This document shows, piece by piece, positions 16,896 to 29,311 of a DNA stretch of 64,000 nt. How positions within the stretch are numbered: the first letter of the stretch is position 1; each line of letters begins with the position of its first letter. Source of the stretch: an uncultured Roseateles sp. (GTDB lineage Bacteria > Pseudomonadota > Gammaproteobacteria > Burkholderiales > Burkholderiaceae_C); contig NZ_CAJYPS010000019.1 of assembly GCF_913777145.1 (NCBI RefSeq), positions 124,001-188,000 of the forward strand, in the 5' to 3' direction. The notes below the pieces were generated by a model. That model ran no database searches, was not told the DNA's origin, and worked only from the letters and a program-made list of their open reading frames with translations. A program made the translations under genes and the position numbers.

Positions 16896-18635
16896 ATGCC
16901 CCGGCGCGCGAGCGGGCGCAGTGGCGCCGCGACGCTGGCCTTGGGTCTGTTCGTCGGCCTGTGCCTGGGCCAGGGGGCAGCGTGTGCCCAGCCCCAGGCC
17001 ATCGCGGTGAACCAGCTCGGCTTCACACCCGCCGCCGCCAAACGCGCCACCGTGGCCGCCGGGCCGGCCAGCCGCTTCGAGTTGCTGGCCGCAGACAGCG
17101 GCCGGGTGGTGCTCGCCGGGCCGCTGAGCCCGGCCCGGCCATGGGCGCCCGCCGGGCAGGCGGTGCGCGTGGCGGACTTCAGTGCGATGCGCGCCCCGGG
17201 CCGCTACCGGCTGCGCGTGGCCGGCCTGCCCGACTCCGACCCCTTCGTGATACGGCCCGGCGTCTACGCCCCACTGAGCAGCGCCGCGCTGCGGGCCCTG
17301 TTCTTCAACCGCGCCAGCCAGACCCTGAGTCCGGCGCTGGCCGGGCCCTACGCCCGGGCCGCCGGCCATGCGGACACCGAGGTGTTGGTTCACCCGTCGG
17401 CGGCGGGCCCGCGGCGCCATGCCGGCGACCGCATCGCCAGCCCCGGCGGCTGGTATGACGCCGGCGACTACAACAAGTACGTGGTCAATGCCGCGTTCGC
17501 GACCCACCTGCTGCTGGCCGCCTACGAGCGCGCGCCGGCCCGCGCCGCGGGCCTGGCCGTGGGGCTGCCCGAAAGCGGCGACGGCCTGCCCGACCTGCTG
17601 CATGAGGCGCTGTGGAGCCTTCGCTGGCTGCTGAGCATGCAGGATCCGGACGACGACGGCGTCTATCACAAGCTCAGCAATGCCGACTTCGACGGCGTGC
17701 TCATGCCGGCCGAGGCCGACCGCCCACGCTGGCTGCTGCAAAAGAGCACGGCCGCGGCGCTGGACTTCGCGGCCGTGATGGCCCAGGCCAGCCGCGTGCT
17801 GCGCGACCTGACCCCGCGGTCGCCGCAGCTGCCGGCGCAGCTGCTGCAGGCGGCGCTCGCGGCCTGGGACTGGGCCCGGGCGAATCCCCGCGCGGTCTAC
17901 CGCCAGCCGCCCGACATCCATACCGGCGAGTATGGGGACGACAGGCTGGACGACGAGTTCGCCTGGGCCGCCGCCGAGCTGCATCTCGCCACCGGCGACC
18001 CGGCCTACCTGGCCGCGGTGCCGCTAAAGCGCACGCCCATGAGCCTGCCGTCCTGGCGCGATGTGGGCGGCCTGGCCTGGCTGTCGCTGGCGGCCCGGCG
18101 CGAGCGCCTGGACCCGGCCGTCGCCGCGCTGGCCCGGCGCCGTGTGCTGGGCCTGGCCGACCAGTTGCTCGACAAGGCCGGCCAGGCCAGCTGGGGCGTC
18201 GCGCTGGCGGCGCCTGACTTCATCTGGGGCAGCAACGGCGTGGCGCTGAACCAGGCGCTGGTGCTGCTGCAGGCCGAGCAACTCGCCCCCGAGCGCGCCC
18301 CGCGCTTCCGCGCGGCAGCCCAGGCGCTGCTGGACTATGTGCTGGGCCGCAATCCGCTGGGCCTGTCCCAGGTGACCGGCTTCGGCAGCCGCTCGCCCCA
18401 GCATCCGCATCACCGCCCCTCGGCCGCCGATGGCGTCATCGCCCCCGTGCCGGGCTTTCTGGTGGGCGGGGCCAATGCCGGGCGGGAAGACGCCCGGGGC
18501 TGCACGCGCGCCTATCCGGCCCGGCCCGCGGCACTGGCCTACCTGGACGACTACTGCAGCTACGCCAGCAACGAGGTGGCCATCAACTGGAATGCGGCGC
18601 TGGTGTATGTGACTCTGGCGCTGGGCGAGGACTGA
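16896..18635 (+). CDS. GH9 endoglucanase (cellulase) with N-terminal Ig-like domain, secreted
   Basis: 579 residues from the ATG at 16896, four bases after the regulator stop. The signal peptide is about 1-31. An N-terminal Ig-like cellulase domain follows ('IAVNQLGFTPAAAKRATV', about 36-120). The GH9 catalytic base region is 'GGWYDAGDYNKYV' with D188/D191. 'YVLGRNPLGLSQVTGFG' followed by 'PQHPHHRPS' is the substrate-binding signature, and the acid is E560 in 'NEVAINWN' near the C-terminus. The expected activity is endo-hydrolysis of beta-1,4-glucan outside the cell or in the periplasm. No carbohydrate-binding module or dockerin is present. Confidence 0.93.
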   Translation: MPRRASGRSGAATLALGLFVGLCLGQGAACAQPQAIAVNQLGFTPAAAKRATVAAGPASRFELLAADSGRVVLAGPLSPARPWAPAGQAVRVADFSAMRAPGRYRLRVAGLPDSDPFVIRPGVYAPLSSAALRALFFNRASQTLSPALAGPYARAAGHADTEVLVHPSAAGPRRHAGDRIASPGGWYDAGDYNKYVVNAAFATHLLLAAYERAPARAAGLAVGLPESGDGLPDLLHEALWSLRWLLSMQDPDDDGVYHKLSNADFDGVLMPAEADRPRWLLQKSTAAALDFAAVMAQASRVLRDLTPRSPQLPAQLLQAALAAWDWARANPRAVYRQPPDIHTGEYGDDRLDDEFAWAAAELHLATGDPAYLAAVPLKRTPMSLPSWRDVGGLAWLSLAARRERLDPAVAALARRRVLGLADQLLDKAGQASWGVALAAPDFIWGSNGVALNQALVLLQAEQLAPERAPRFRAAAQALLDYVLGRNPLGLSQVTGFGSRSPQHPHHRPSAADGVIAPVPGFLVGGANAGREDARGCTRAYPARPAALAYLDDYCSYASNEVAINWNAALVYVTLALGED

Positions 18636-18841
18636 GCCGGGCCGCAGGGCCGAAAGCACCCGCGGCCCATGCCGCCTTGGCCGGCACGAGACAATCACGC
18701 GTTTGAGCTGGCGCAGACCCCTGCGCCTGCGGCTCAGTAACATCCGCCCCTTCGTCACGACTCGCAGCCCGGCTGCCGCGCTCCCTTGCCGCTCTCGCCC
18801 CGTCCTTTCCCGACCCCGTCCGCCGCTGCCCGGAGCCTCGC

Positions 18842-19714
18842 ATGGGCCTGAGGCTGCTTGTCGGCCTGGTCTGGCTGATCAGCTGGCTGCCCTTCCGGGC
18901 CGTGTCGGCGCTGGGCTGGCTGCTGGGCTCGTTGATCGCCGCGCTGCCCACGTCGCGGCGGCGCATAGGCCGCGTGAATCTGCGCCTGTGCTTCCCGGAC
19001 ATGCCGGAGGCCGAGCGCGAGCGCCTGCTGCGCCGGCATTTCGTGGCCATCGTGCAGATGCTGCTGGAGTACGGCTACTGCTGGTTCGCGTCGCCGGCGC
19101 GGCTGCGGCGGCTGATGCGCATCGAAGGCCTGGAGCATCTGAAGGCGCTGGACGGCCGGCAGGTCATCCTGATGATGCCGCACTTCACCGGGCTGGACCT
19201 GGCCGGCCTGCGCGTGTCCATGGAGACGCCGGTGGTGAGCATGTATGCCCGCCAGAAGGACCCGTGGCTGGACGCCCTCTTCCGCGCCAAGCGCCTGCGC
19301 CTGGGCACGGGCCTCGTGGTGTCTCGCCAGGAGGGCTCGCGCCCCATGCTGCGCGCGCTGCGCGACGGTTACCGGCTCTACTACCTGCCGGACCAGGACT
19401 TCGGCCACCGCGACTCGGTGTTCGTGCCCTTCTTCGGCGTGAACGCGGCCACCATCACCGGCATGTCCCGCCTGGCCAGTGCGGCCAGGGCGGTGGTGCT
19501 GCCCTGCTACCCGCGCCGCGAGGCGGGCGGCTACACGCTGGTGATCGAGCCGCCGCTGCAGGGCTTCCCCAGCAGCGATCCGGCGGCCGACGCGGCGCGC
19601 ATGAACCAGGTCATAGAGACCCAGGTGCGCCGACAATTGCATCAATATTTCTGGCTGCACAAGCGCTTCAAGTCGCGCCCCGAAGGCGAGGCCGACTACT
19701 ACGCCCGGCGGTGA
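18842..19714 (+). CDS. lpxL: Lipid A biosynthesis acyltransferase (LpxL/HtrB family)
   Basis: 290 residues with GGAG upstream of the ATG at 18842. An N-terminal membrane anchor (about 4-35) is followed by the catalytic HX4D motif H114-x4-D119 in 'MMPHFTGLD'. 'YYLPDQDFG' and 'VVLPCYPRREAGGYTLVI' are also typical of the family. It adds a secondary acyl chain to lipid A at the inner membrane. It could equally be an LpxM-type enzyme; the paralog cannot be fixed by eye. Four bases separate it from the lpxO-like gene, so the two form a lipid A modification unit. Confidence 0.88.
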   Translation: MGLRLLVGLVWLISWLPFRAVSALGWLLGSLIAALPTSRRRIGRVNLRLCFPDMPEAERERLLRRHFVAIVQMLLEYGYCWFASPARLRRLMRIEGLEHLKALDGRQVILMMPHFTGLDLAGLRVSMETPVVSMYARQKDPWLDALFRAKRLRLGTGLVVSRQEGSRPMLRALRDGYRLYYLPDQDFGHRDSVFVPFFGVNAATITGMSRLASAARAVVLPCYPRREAGGYTLVIEPPLQGFPSSDPAADAARMNQVIETQVRRQLHQYFWLHKRFKSRPEGEADYYARR

Positions 19715-19718
19715 ACCC

Positions 19719-20639
19719 ATGCCCCACGACTTCCCCTACATCAAGCTGCTGATCGTCGCGATCTTTGTCGCCAGCACGGTCTATGTGCACTACCGCGGCC
19801 GCGTGCGGCTGCGCTTCTGGCGCCAGTTGACCGACCACTCCAGCTTCATGGCGCCGATCAACTGCTTCATGTATCTGTTCTCGCGGCTGCCGGCCAAGCC
19901 CTACCTGCCGGTGTCGGGCTTCCCCGAGCTCAAGCTGCTGCAGGACAACTGGGAAAAAATCCGCGACGAGGCCTACAAGCTGGCCGAGGCCGGCGAGATC
20001 AAGAAGAGCGACAAGTACAACGACGCCGGCTTCAACAGCTTCTTCAAGACCGGCTGGACCCGCTTTCACCTGAAGTGGTATGGCGATGCCCACCCGTCTG
20101 CGCGGGCTCTGTGCCCGGTCACGACCGAGCTGCTGCAGCGCATCCCCACGGTCAAGGCCGCGATGTTCGCGGCGCTGCCGCCCGGCGGTCGCCTGGTCAC
20201 CCATCGCGACCCCTTCGCCGGTTCGGTGCGCTACCACCTGGGCCTGGTGACGCCCAATGACGACCGCTGCTTCATCGACGTGGACGGCGAGCGCTACTCC
20301 TGGCGCGACGGCCAGGGCGTGATCTTCGATGAGACCTATCTGCACTACGCGGAGAACCAGTCCGACCAGATGCGCATCATCCTGTTCTGCGACATCGAGC
20401 GGCCGCTGAACAACCCCATCGCCCGCGCGCTGAACCGCTTCGTCAGCCACACGCTGATTCGCGCCGCCGCCGCCCCCAACTCGGACACCGACAAGACCGG
20501 CGGCATCAACAAGGCCTTCGCCTATGTGCAGAAGGTGCGCCTGCTGGGCAAGCGCATCAAGGCCAGGAGCCGCTTCGCCTACTACGGCATCCAGTGGGTG
20601 GTGTTCGGCGGCCTGCTGCTGTGGTGGCTGATGCCCTGA
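19719..20639 (+). CDS. lpxO: LpxO-like Fe(II)/2-oxoglutarate lipid A hydroxylase
   Basis: 306 residues with hydrophobic segments at both ends (about 6-22 and at the extreme C-terminus 'WVVFGGLLLWWLM'), consistent with inner-membrane attachment. The aspartyl/asparaginyl beta-hydroxylase core is clear: 'THRDPFAGSVRYHLGL' gives H162 and D164, and 'FDETYLHYAEN' gives the second His, H209. In Salmonella and Pseudomonas, LpxO adds an S-2-hydroxyl to a secondary acyl chain of lipid A. Adjacency to an LpxL-type acyltransferase supports this, because that enzyme supplies the acyl chain that would be hydroxylated. Confidence 0.85.
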   Translation: MPHDFPYIKLLIVAIFVASTVYVHYRGRVRLRFWRQLTDHSSFMAPINCFMYLFSRLPAKPYLPVSGFPELKLLQDNWEKIRDEAYKLAEAGEIKKSDKYNDAGFNSFFKTGWTRFHLKWYGDAHPSARALCPVTTELLQRIPTVKAAMFAALPPGGRLVTHRDPFAGSVRYHLGLVTPNDDRCFIDVDGERYSWRDGQGVIFDETYLHYAENQSDQMRIILFCDIERPLNNPIARALNRFVSHTLIRAAAAPNSDTDKTGGINKAFAYVQKVRLLGKRIKARSRFAYYGIQWVVFGGLLLWWLMP

Positions 20640-20742
20640 GTACCCAGCTGGGTACCCAGCCCGAGCGTCCGGCCTGAGCTTTCGTGTTTCGCGCGAGCAA
20701 AGCACGTGCTTGCCAAGCCCCGCCGCCGGCAGCCGGCGGCGG
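20640..20742. terminator. Two inverted repeats after lpxO
   Basis: GTACCCAGCTGGGTAC (20640-20655) is a perfect 16-bp palindrome starting at the base after the lpxO stop. GCCGCCGGC (20724-20732) pairs with GCCGGCGGC (20734-20742). Neither is followed by a T-run, so an intrinsic terminator is not certain; they may stabilise the transcript end or bind a protein. Confidence 0.3.
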
Positions 20743-20803
20743 CGCTCCCTAAACTCCCGGCCTTTGTGACCGCCCGCGCCCGCTGCGCGGCCCCAGGCCT
20801 GCC

Positions 20804-22066
20804 GTGAGTTCTCAAGCCTCCCCGCCCGCGTCGGCTGACGCCCCCGCCCCCAGCGTCTACCGGCGCCCCGACTTCACCGCCTTTCTCGCCGCCCGGTTGC
20901 TGGCGGTGCTGGCCGCCCAGGTGCAGGCTGTAGTGGTGGCCTGGCAGGTCTACGACCTGACCCGAGAACCCATCGCGCTGGCCTATGTGGGCCTGGCGCA
21001 GTTCCTGCCGATGCTGGTGCTGCTGCTGCCCGCGGGCGACCTGATCGACCGCTTCAGCCGCAAGCCCATCCTGGCGGCCAGCTGGGGCCTGGGCGCCGTT
21101 TGCAGCGCCGGTCTGTGGTGGCTGTCCGGCCATGGCGCGGCCGGCGTCGCGGGCATCTACACGGTGCTGGTGCTGTTCGGCTGCTCGCGCGCCTTCTCCG
21201 GCCCGGCGCTGCAGAGCCTGCTGCCGCAGATCGTGCCGCGCGAACAACTGGCCCAGGCCATCGCGGCCAACAGCATGCTGCTGCGCGCGGCCAGCATAGG
21301 CGGGCCCTTTTTCGGCGGCCTGCTGTACGCCGCCGGCGGTGGTGCGCTGACCTACGCGATCTGCTTCGTGTGCTTTGCGCTCGCCACGCTGCTGCTGCTG
21401 GCCGTGGCCGTGCGCCCCACGGTGCCGGCCAGCGGCGCGGGCACGATCTGGCAGCGCTTCGGCGCGGGCATACGCTTCATCCGCAGCCGGCCCATCATCC
21501 TGGGCACCATCTCGCTGGACCTGTTCGCGGTGCTGCTGGGCGGCGTGGTGGCGCTGCTGCCGGTCTATGCGCACGAGGTGCTGCATGTGGGCCCCGAGGG
21601 CCTGGGCGCGCTGCGCAGCGCGATGGCCGTGGGCGAGGTGACGGCGGGCTTCTACCTCGCCGCCCGGCCCTTCGACCGCCGCGTCGGCCAGCGCATGTTC
21701 ATCGCGGTCGCGGTGTTCGGCCTGGCCAATCTGGTGTTCTCGCTGTCGCACTGGTTCTGGCTGTCCTTCGCGGCACTGGCGGTGGCCGGCGCGGCCGACA
21801 TGGTCAGCGTCTACATCCGCGGCGCGCTGGTGCAGTTCTCGACGCCGGACGACATGCGCGGCCGGGTCAATGCGGTGAACATGCTGTTCATCGGTTCGTC
21901 CAACGAGCTGGGCGAGTTCCGCGCCGGCAGCTCGGCCGCGACGCTGGGCGTGGTGCCGGCCGCGGTGAGCGGCGCGCTGTGCACGCTGGGCGTGGTGAGC
22001 CTGTGGGCCTGGCTGTTCAAGCCGCTGCGCCAGGTGGACCGCTTCGAGGAAGCCACCGGCGCTTGA
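20804..22066 (+). CDS. MFS transporter, EntS/MFS_3-like exporter
   Basis: 420 residues with a GTG start at 20804; no better upstream start exists. About twelve membrane segments. The A-like motif between helices 2 and 3 is 'GDLIDRFSRKPIL'. 'RAFSGPALQSLLPQIVP' and 'FSTPDDMRGRVNAVNMLF' are features of the MFS_3 group that includes the enterobactin exporter EntS. The C-terminal segment 'SNELGEFRAGSSAATLG' is also common in that group. The substrate is not shown; no siderophore synthesis genes are nearby. It stands alone between the lipid A genes and the amidohydrolase gene. Confidence 0.85.
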   Translation: MSSQASPPASADAPAPSVYRRPDFTAFLAARLLAVLAAQVQAVVVAWQVYDLTREPIALAYVGLAQFLPMLVLLLPAGDLIDRFSRKPILAASWGLGAVCSAGLWWLSGHGAAGVAGIYTVLVLFGCSRAFSGPALQSLLPQIVPREQLAQAIAANSMLLRAASIGGPFFGGLLYAAGGGALTYAICFVCFALATLLLLAVAVRPTVPASGAGTIWQRFGAGIRFIRSRPIILGTISLDLFAVLLGGVVALLPVYAHEVLHVGPEGLGALRSAMAVGEVTAGFYLAARPFDRRVGQRMFIAVAVFGLANLVFSLSHWFWLSFAALAVAGAADMVSVYIRGALVQFSTPDDMRGRVNAVNMLFIGSSNELGEFRAGSSAATLGVVPAAVSGALCTLGVVSLWAWLFKPLRQVDRFEEATGA

Positions 22067-22181
22067 GTGCTCGGGGTTAACCCGGCATTTGCGGCGCAAC
22101 GGCGCCACGGGCGGCCATGACCATCGGGCCGGGGTGGGCGCGTGACTATGCTGCGCGCTTTTGCTGCCACCCCTGCCCGAG

Positions 22182-25448
<3,267 letters not shown>

Positions 25449-25473
25449 GACCTGACCCCGCGCGGCGCGGCGC

Positions 25474-26415
25474 TCAGCCGCCGCCGGGCGGCCGCATGCC
25501 GGCAATGCCCGGCATCGCGCGCTTCATGCAGTCCGCAAACGCGCGCAGCCGCGCCGGGTACAGGCGCGCATAGGGGTAGATCAGGTGCACCGGCAGCGGT
25601 GCGGCCTCCCAGTCGGGCACCAGGCGGCACAGCCGGCCGCTGGCCAGGTCGTCCGCCACCAGCCAGGCCGACAGCAGTGCCGCCCCCACGCCCTCGCGCA
25701 CCGCGCTGCGGGCGGCGTAGAGGCTGTCGGTGCTCATGCGCGGCGCGATGCGCACGCGTTCGTGCCGGCCGCTGCCCTGCTGCTGCAGTTCGAACTCGTC
25801 ACGGTAGAACTGCCGCAGCGACAGCCAGGGCAGCGCCGCCAGGTCGGCCGGGCGCTGCGGCGGCGGGCCCTCGCCCCACAGCCCCGGCACGGCCACCAGG
25901 ATGCGCGGCACCTCGGCCAGGCGCACGGCCACCAGCGCCGGATCGTCCACCTCGCCGACGCGTATCGCGCAGTCGATGCCCTCGGCGATGAAGTCGGCGG
26001 CCCGGTCCTGCAGCAGCCAGTCCACGTTCACCTCGGGGTATTCGGCCAGAAAGCGCGCCAGTGGCGCGACCAGCAGCTCCTGGCCGAAAGCATGGGGCGC
26101 CAGCACGCGCAGGTGGCCGCGCGGCTGGTCCTTGGCGCCGCGCAGGTCGGCCTCCACCGCGGCCCAGTTCTCCAGCAAGGCCTTGGCATGCGCATAGCAG
26201 CGTTCGCCATCGGCGGTGAGCTTCATCGCGTGGGTGGAGCGCTGCAGCAGCCGCAGGCCCAGCAGCTTTTCCAGCCATTGCAGGCGGCGGCTGATCGTGG
26301 GCTGGGTGCTACCCAGTTGCACCGCGGCGGCCGACAGGCTGCCCGCCTCCACGATGCGCACAAAGGTCTGCATCAGTTCCAGCCGGTCGACGCCGGCGCT
26401 GGTCGGCTTGCTCAT
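25474..26415 (-). CDS. LysR-family transcriptional regulator, divergent from an MFS exporter
   Basis: 313 residues. The winged helix-turn-helix is at about 10-70: 'MQTFVRIVEAGSLSAAAVQL' then 'TQPTISRRLQWLEKLLGLRL'. The remainder is the LysR effector domain. It resembles the CrgA/AaeR-like subgroup often placed opposite a small transporter. The 97-base gap to the divergent MFS gene is AT-richer than its flanks and probably holds the shared promoter and binding site. Control of that transporter is inferred from the arrangement. Confidence 0.88.
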   Translation of the reverse strand: MSKPTSAGVDRLELMQTFVRIVEAGSLSAAAVQLGSTQPTISRRLQWLEKLLGLRLLQRSTHAMKLTADGERCYAHAKALLENWAAVEADLRGAKDQPRGHLRVLAPHAFGQELLVAPLARFLAEYPEVNVDWLLQDRAADFIAEGIDCAIRVGEVDDPALVAVRLAEVPRILVAVPGLWGEGPPPQRPADLAALPWLSLRQFYRDEFELQQQGSGRHERVRIAPRMSTDSLYAARSAVREGVGAALLSAWLVADDLASGRLCRLVPDWEAAPLPVHLIYPYARLYPARLRAFADCMKRAMPGIAGMRPPGGG

Positions 26416-26512
26416 GCGTCGAATGTATATCCAATCTGCAATCCAGCCGTCTACCGCGATTGGTCATGCAAGGGAAGAATTCAGCCCATACCAACCTCCG
26501 CTGGAGTCTTCC

Positions 26513-27736
26513 ATGAGCTCTGTTCCCCTCACCTCTGCCGGCGCCAAGCACGCCGCTCGGCACACCGAGCTGCCGCGCTCGCTGGTGCTGCTGCTGGCCA
26601 GCGGCGCCGGCCTGGCCGTGGCGTCCATCTACTACAGCCAGCCCATGCTGGGCGTGCTGTCCGGCGACCTGGGCGCCAGCGCCCGCGACACCGGCTTCGT
26701 GCCCACGCTGACCCAACTGGGCTATGCGCTGGGCATCCTGCTGCTGGCGCCGCTGGGCGACCGCTTCGACCGCCGCCTGCTGATCCTGCTGAAGTCGGTG
26801 CTGCTGGCCGTGGCCCTGCTGGTCAGCGGCCTGGCGCCGGGCCTGCCGGCGCTGCTGGCGGCCAGCCTGATCGTGGGCCTGACCGCCACGATGGCCCAGG
26901 ACATCGTGCCGGCCGCCGCCACTCTGGCGCCCGAAGCCAGCCGCGGCAAGACCGTGGGCACCGTGATGACCGGCCTGCTGCTGGGCATCCTGCTGTCGCG
27001 CGTGGCCAGCGGCTTCATCGCCGAGCACTGGGGCTGGCGCACGGTCTACGAGCTGGCCGCGGCCAGCATCGTGCTGTTCGGTCTGGCGGCCTGGCGCGGT
27101 CTGCCGCGCTTCCAGGTGGCCAGCCATATGAGCTATGCCCACCTGATGGCCTCGCTGGCCAAGCTGTGGACCCAGCATGCCGAGCTGCGCCGCGCGGCCT
27201 GGGCCCAGGGCCTGCTGTCCATGGGTTTCAGCGCCTTCTGGTCGACGCTGGCCGTGATGCTGCACAGCCAGTACCACATGGGCAGTGAAGCCGCCGGTGC
27301 CTTCGGCCTGGCCGGTGCCGCCGGTGCGCTGGCCGCCCCGCTGGCCGGCCGCCTGGCCGACAAGCGCGGCCCCGAGCTGGTGACCCGCCTGGGCGCCGGC
27401 TTGGCCATGGTGTCCTTCGCGGTGATGGGTCTGGGCGTGCTGCTGCCGGGCGAGGCCCAGATCGGCCTGATCGTGGCCGCGACCGTGGGTTTTGACTTCG
27501 GCATCCAGGCCACGCTGGTGGCCCACCAGACCCTGGTCTACAGCCTGGACCCGGCCGCCCGCAGCCGCCTGAACGCGCTGCTGTTCACCGGCATGTTCAT
27601 CGGCATGTCGGCCGGCGCGGCGCTGGGCAGCCTGGTGCTGGCCCAGTGGGGCTGGATGGGCGTGGTCGCGCTGGCCACGGCCGCGGCCGGTGCCTCGCTG
27701 GCGGTGCGCCTGAGCCGCCGCCGCGGTGCCCGCTGA
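26513..27736 (+). CDS. MFS transporter, drug/metabolite exporter
   Basis: 407 residues from the ATG at 26513, with GGAG in 'ctggagtcttcc' as the ribosome-binding site. An in-frame ATG at 26216 lies inside the divergent lysR gene and was not used. About twelve membrane segments. The N-terminal signature 'SIYYSQPMLGVLSGDLG' and the loop 'GDRFDRRLLILLK' place it with YnfM/NepI-like MFS exporters. Its expression is probably set by the divergent LysR regulator. The substrate is unknown. Confidence 0.87.
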   Translation: MSSVPLTSAGAKHAARHTELPRSLVLLLASGAGLAVASIYYSQPMLGVLSGDLGASARDTGFVPTLTQLGYALGILLLAPLGDRFDRRLLILLKSVLLAVALLVSGLAPGLPALLAASLIVGLTATMAQDIVPAAATLAPEASRGKTVGTVMTGLLLGILLSRVASGFIAEHWGWRTVYELAAASIVLFGLAAWRGLPRFQVASHMSYAHLMASLAKLWTQHAELRRAAWAQGLLSMGFSAFWSTLAVMLHSQYHMGSEAAGAFGLAGAAGALAAPLAGRLADKRGPELVTRLGAGLAMVSFAVMGLGVLLPGEAQIGLIVAATVGFDFGIQATLVAHQTLVYSLDPAARSRLNALLFTGMFIGMSAGAALGSLVLAQWGWMGVVALATAAAGASLAVRLSRRRGAR

Positions 27737-27787
27737 GATCACGGCGATTTACCCGCCGGACACCCTGACGCGCCGCTAGAATGCGCC

Positions 27788-28030
27788 GCGTCAGGAGAGC
27801 GCCCCGGTGTGTTTGGGGGCCGCCGAAGGCGCAGGACGCGGGAGCAATCCCGCCCCGAACGCTCAGGCAAAAGGACTGACGAAACGCGCTGTGTGGCCGA
27901 CATGCAGCGCGTTCCTCACTGGAGAGAGGCCGGCCCGTCGCAGCGACGGCAGCCGGTCCACCGAAGGGGCAAGCGAGCGCGGGACCGCCCACCGCGTGAG
28001 TCAATCTCTCAGGTACCAAGGACAGCGAGG
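27788..28030 (+). promoter_or_regulatory. Tandem glycine riboswitch upstream of gcvT
   Basis: Two glycine aptamers are recognisable in series. Aptamer 1 (about 27791-27880) has 'ggagagc', 'gccgaaggcgcagg' and 'gctcaggcaaaaggactga'. Aptamer 2 (about 27917-28030) has 'ggagaga', 'caccgaaggggcaag' and 'tctctcaggtaccaaggaca'. These are the conserved cores of the glycine class, which normally switches on glycine cleavage genes when glycine is abundant. A TAGAAT hexamer at 27777-27782 is a possible -10 element. No obvious terminator follows the second aptamer in the 31 bases before gcvT, so control of translation initiation is plausible. Confidence 0.9.
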
Positions 28031-28061
28031 ACATGACCCTGCACCCACCCGCGGAGCCTCC

Positions 28062-29174
28062 ATGTCCTCTTTGCTGAAAACGCCTCTTCACGCCCTCCAC
28101 CTCGAACTCGGGGCCAAGATGGTGCCCTTCGCCGGCTACGACATGCCGGTGCAGTACCCCACCGGCGTGATGGCCGAACACAAGCACACCCGTGCGGCCG
28201 CCGGCCTGTTCGACGTGTCCCACATGGGCCAGGTGCGCCTGGTCGGCGCCGACGCCGCGGCCGCGCTGGAAACCCTGGTGCCGGTGGATATCGTGGATCT
28301 CGGCGTGTTCAAGCAGCGCTACGCGCTGTTCACGAATGACCAGGGCGGCCTGCTGGACGACCTGATGGTCTGCAAGCGCCCCGACGACCTCTTCGTGGTC
28401 GTGAACGCCGGCTGCAAGGACCAGGACATCGCCCACATGCAAAAGCATCTGGCGGGTCGCTGCGAGGTGATCCCGGTGCCCGAGCGCGCGCTGCTGGCGC
28501 TGCAGGGCCCGGAGGCCGTGACCGTGCTGAGCCGCCTCAACCCCGAGGTCGCCAAGCTCACCTTCATGACCGGCGGCTTCTTCGAGCTGGACGGCATCCC
28601 CACCTTCCTGACCCGCTCGGGCTACACCGGCGAAGACGGCTACGAGATTTCCGTCCACGAGGACGACGCCGTGGCCCTGGCGCGCAAGCTGCTGAGCCAT
28701 GCCGAGGTCAAACCCATAGGCCTGGGCGCCCGCGACTCGCTGCGCCTGGAAGCCGGCCTGTGCCTGTACGGCCACGACATCAACGAGACCACCACGCCGG
28801 TGGAAGCCAGCATCACCTGGGCCATCCAGAAGGTGCGCCGCGCCGGTGGCGCGCGTGCGGGTGGCTACCCCGGTGCGGCGGTCATCGACGCGCAACTGGC
28901 CAATGGCCCGGCCCGCAAGCGCGTGGGCCTGGTCGGCAAGGAGCGCATGCCGGTGCGCGAGGGCGCCAAGATCGTGACCGCGGACGGCACCGAGATCGGC
29001 GTCGTCACCAGCGGCACGCTGGGCCCCACGGTCAACCAGCCGGTGGCGCTGGCCTACCTGGCCACCGCGCACGCCGCGGTCGGCACCGAAGTCTTCGCCG
29101 TCGTGCGCGACAAGCGCACGCCCATGGTCGTCTCGGCCACCCCCTTCACCCCCAACCGCTATTACAGAGGTTGA
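28062..29174 (+). CDS. gcvT: Glycine cleavage system T protein (aminomethyltransferase)
   Basis: 370 residues from the ATG at 28062, 31 bases after the riboswitch; the open frame upstream is riboswitch RNA. The sequence follows GcvT from 'TPLHALHLELGAKMVPFAGYDMPVQY' through 'AGLFDVSHMGQV', 'GYTGEDGYEI', 'LEAGLCLYG' and 'RKRVGLV'. It transfers the aminomethyl carbon from lipoyl-GcvH to tetrahydrofolate, releasing ammonia. gcvH and gcvP follow on the same strand. The first two of those pieces are one continuous N-terminal region. Confidence 0.95.
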   Translation: MSSLLKTPLHALHLELGAKMVPFAGYDMPVQYPTGVMAEHKHTRAAAGLFDVSHMGQVRLVGADAAAALETLVPVDIVDLGVFKQRYALFTNDQGGLLDDLMVCKRPDDLFVVVNAGCKDQDIAHMQKHLAGRCEVIPVPERALLALQGPEAVTVLSRLNPEVAKLTFMTGGFFELDGIPTFLTRSGYTGEDGYEISVHEDDAVALARKLLSHAEVKPIGLGARDSLRLEAGLCLYGHDINETTTPVEASITWAIQKVRRAGGARAGGYPGAAVIDAQLANGPARKRVGLVGKERMPVREGAKIVTADGTEIGVVTSGTLGPTVNQPVALAYLATAHAAVGTEVFAVVRDKRTPMVVSATPFTPNRYYRG

Positions 29175-29245
29175 ACCCACCCCGTACCGGCTTCGCCGGC
29201 CCCCTCCAGGGGGCGCACTCGGTGGCCCGGCCAAGCCGGCTCCAC
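29175..29245 (+). repeat. Palindromic intergenic repeat, copy 1 (gcvT-gcvH gap)
   Basis: Begins right after the gcvT stop. It contains CGGCTTCGCCGG, CCCCCTCCAGGGGGCG and GGCCCGGCCAAGCCGGCTCC in order. Each of the first two is self-complementary. Related blocks follow gcvP and sdaA, so this is an interspersed repeat family rather than a gene-specific element. Confidence 0.7.
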
Positions 29246-29311
29246 CAGTGCCACCGGGTTTGATACGGTTGTTGTCCCGTCTTTTTTGTCTTTCACCTGA
29301 GGAGTTCCCGA

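Noticed and set aside
27807-28061. Longer N-terminus for GcvT
   Set aside because: This stretch is the glycine riboswitch; the family N-terminus starts at 28062.
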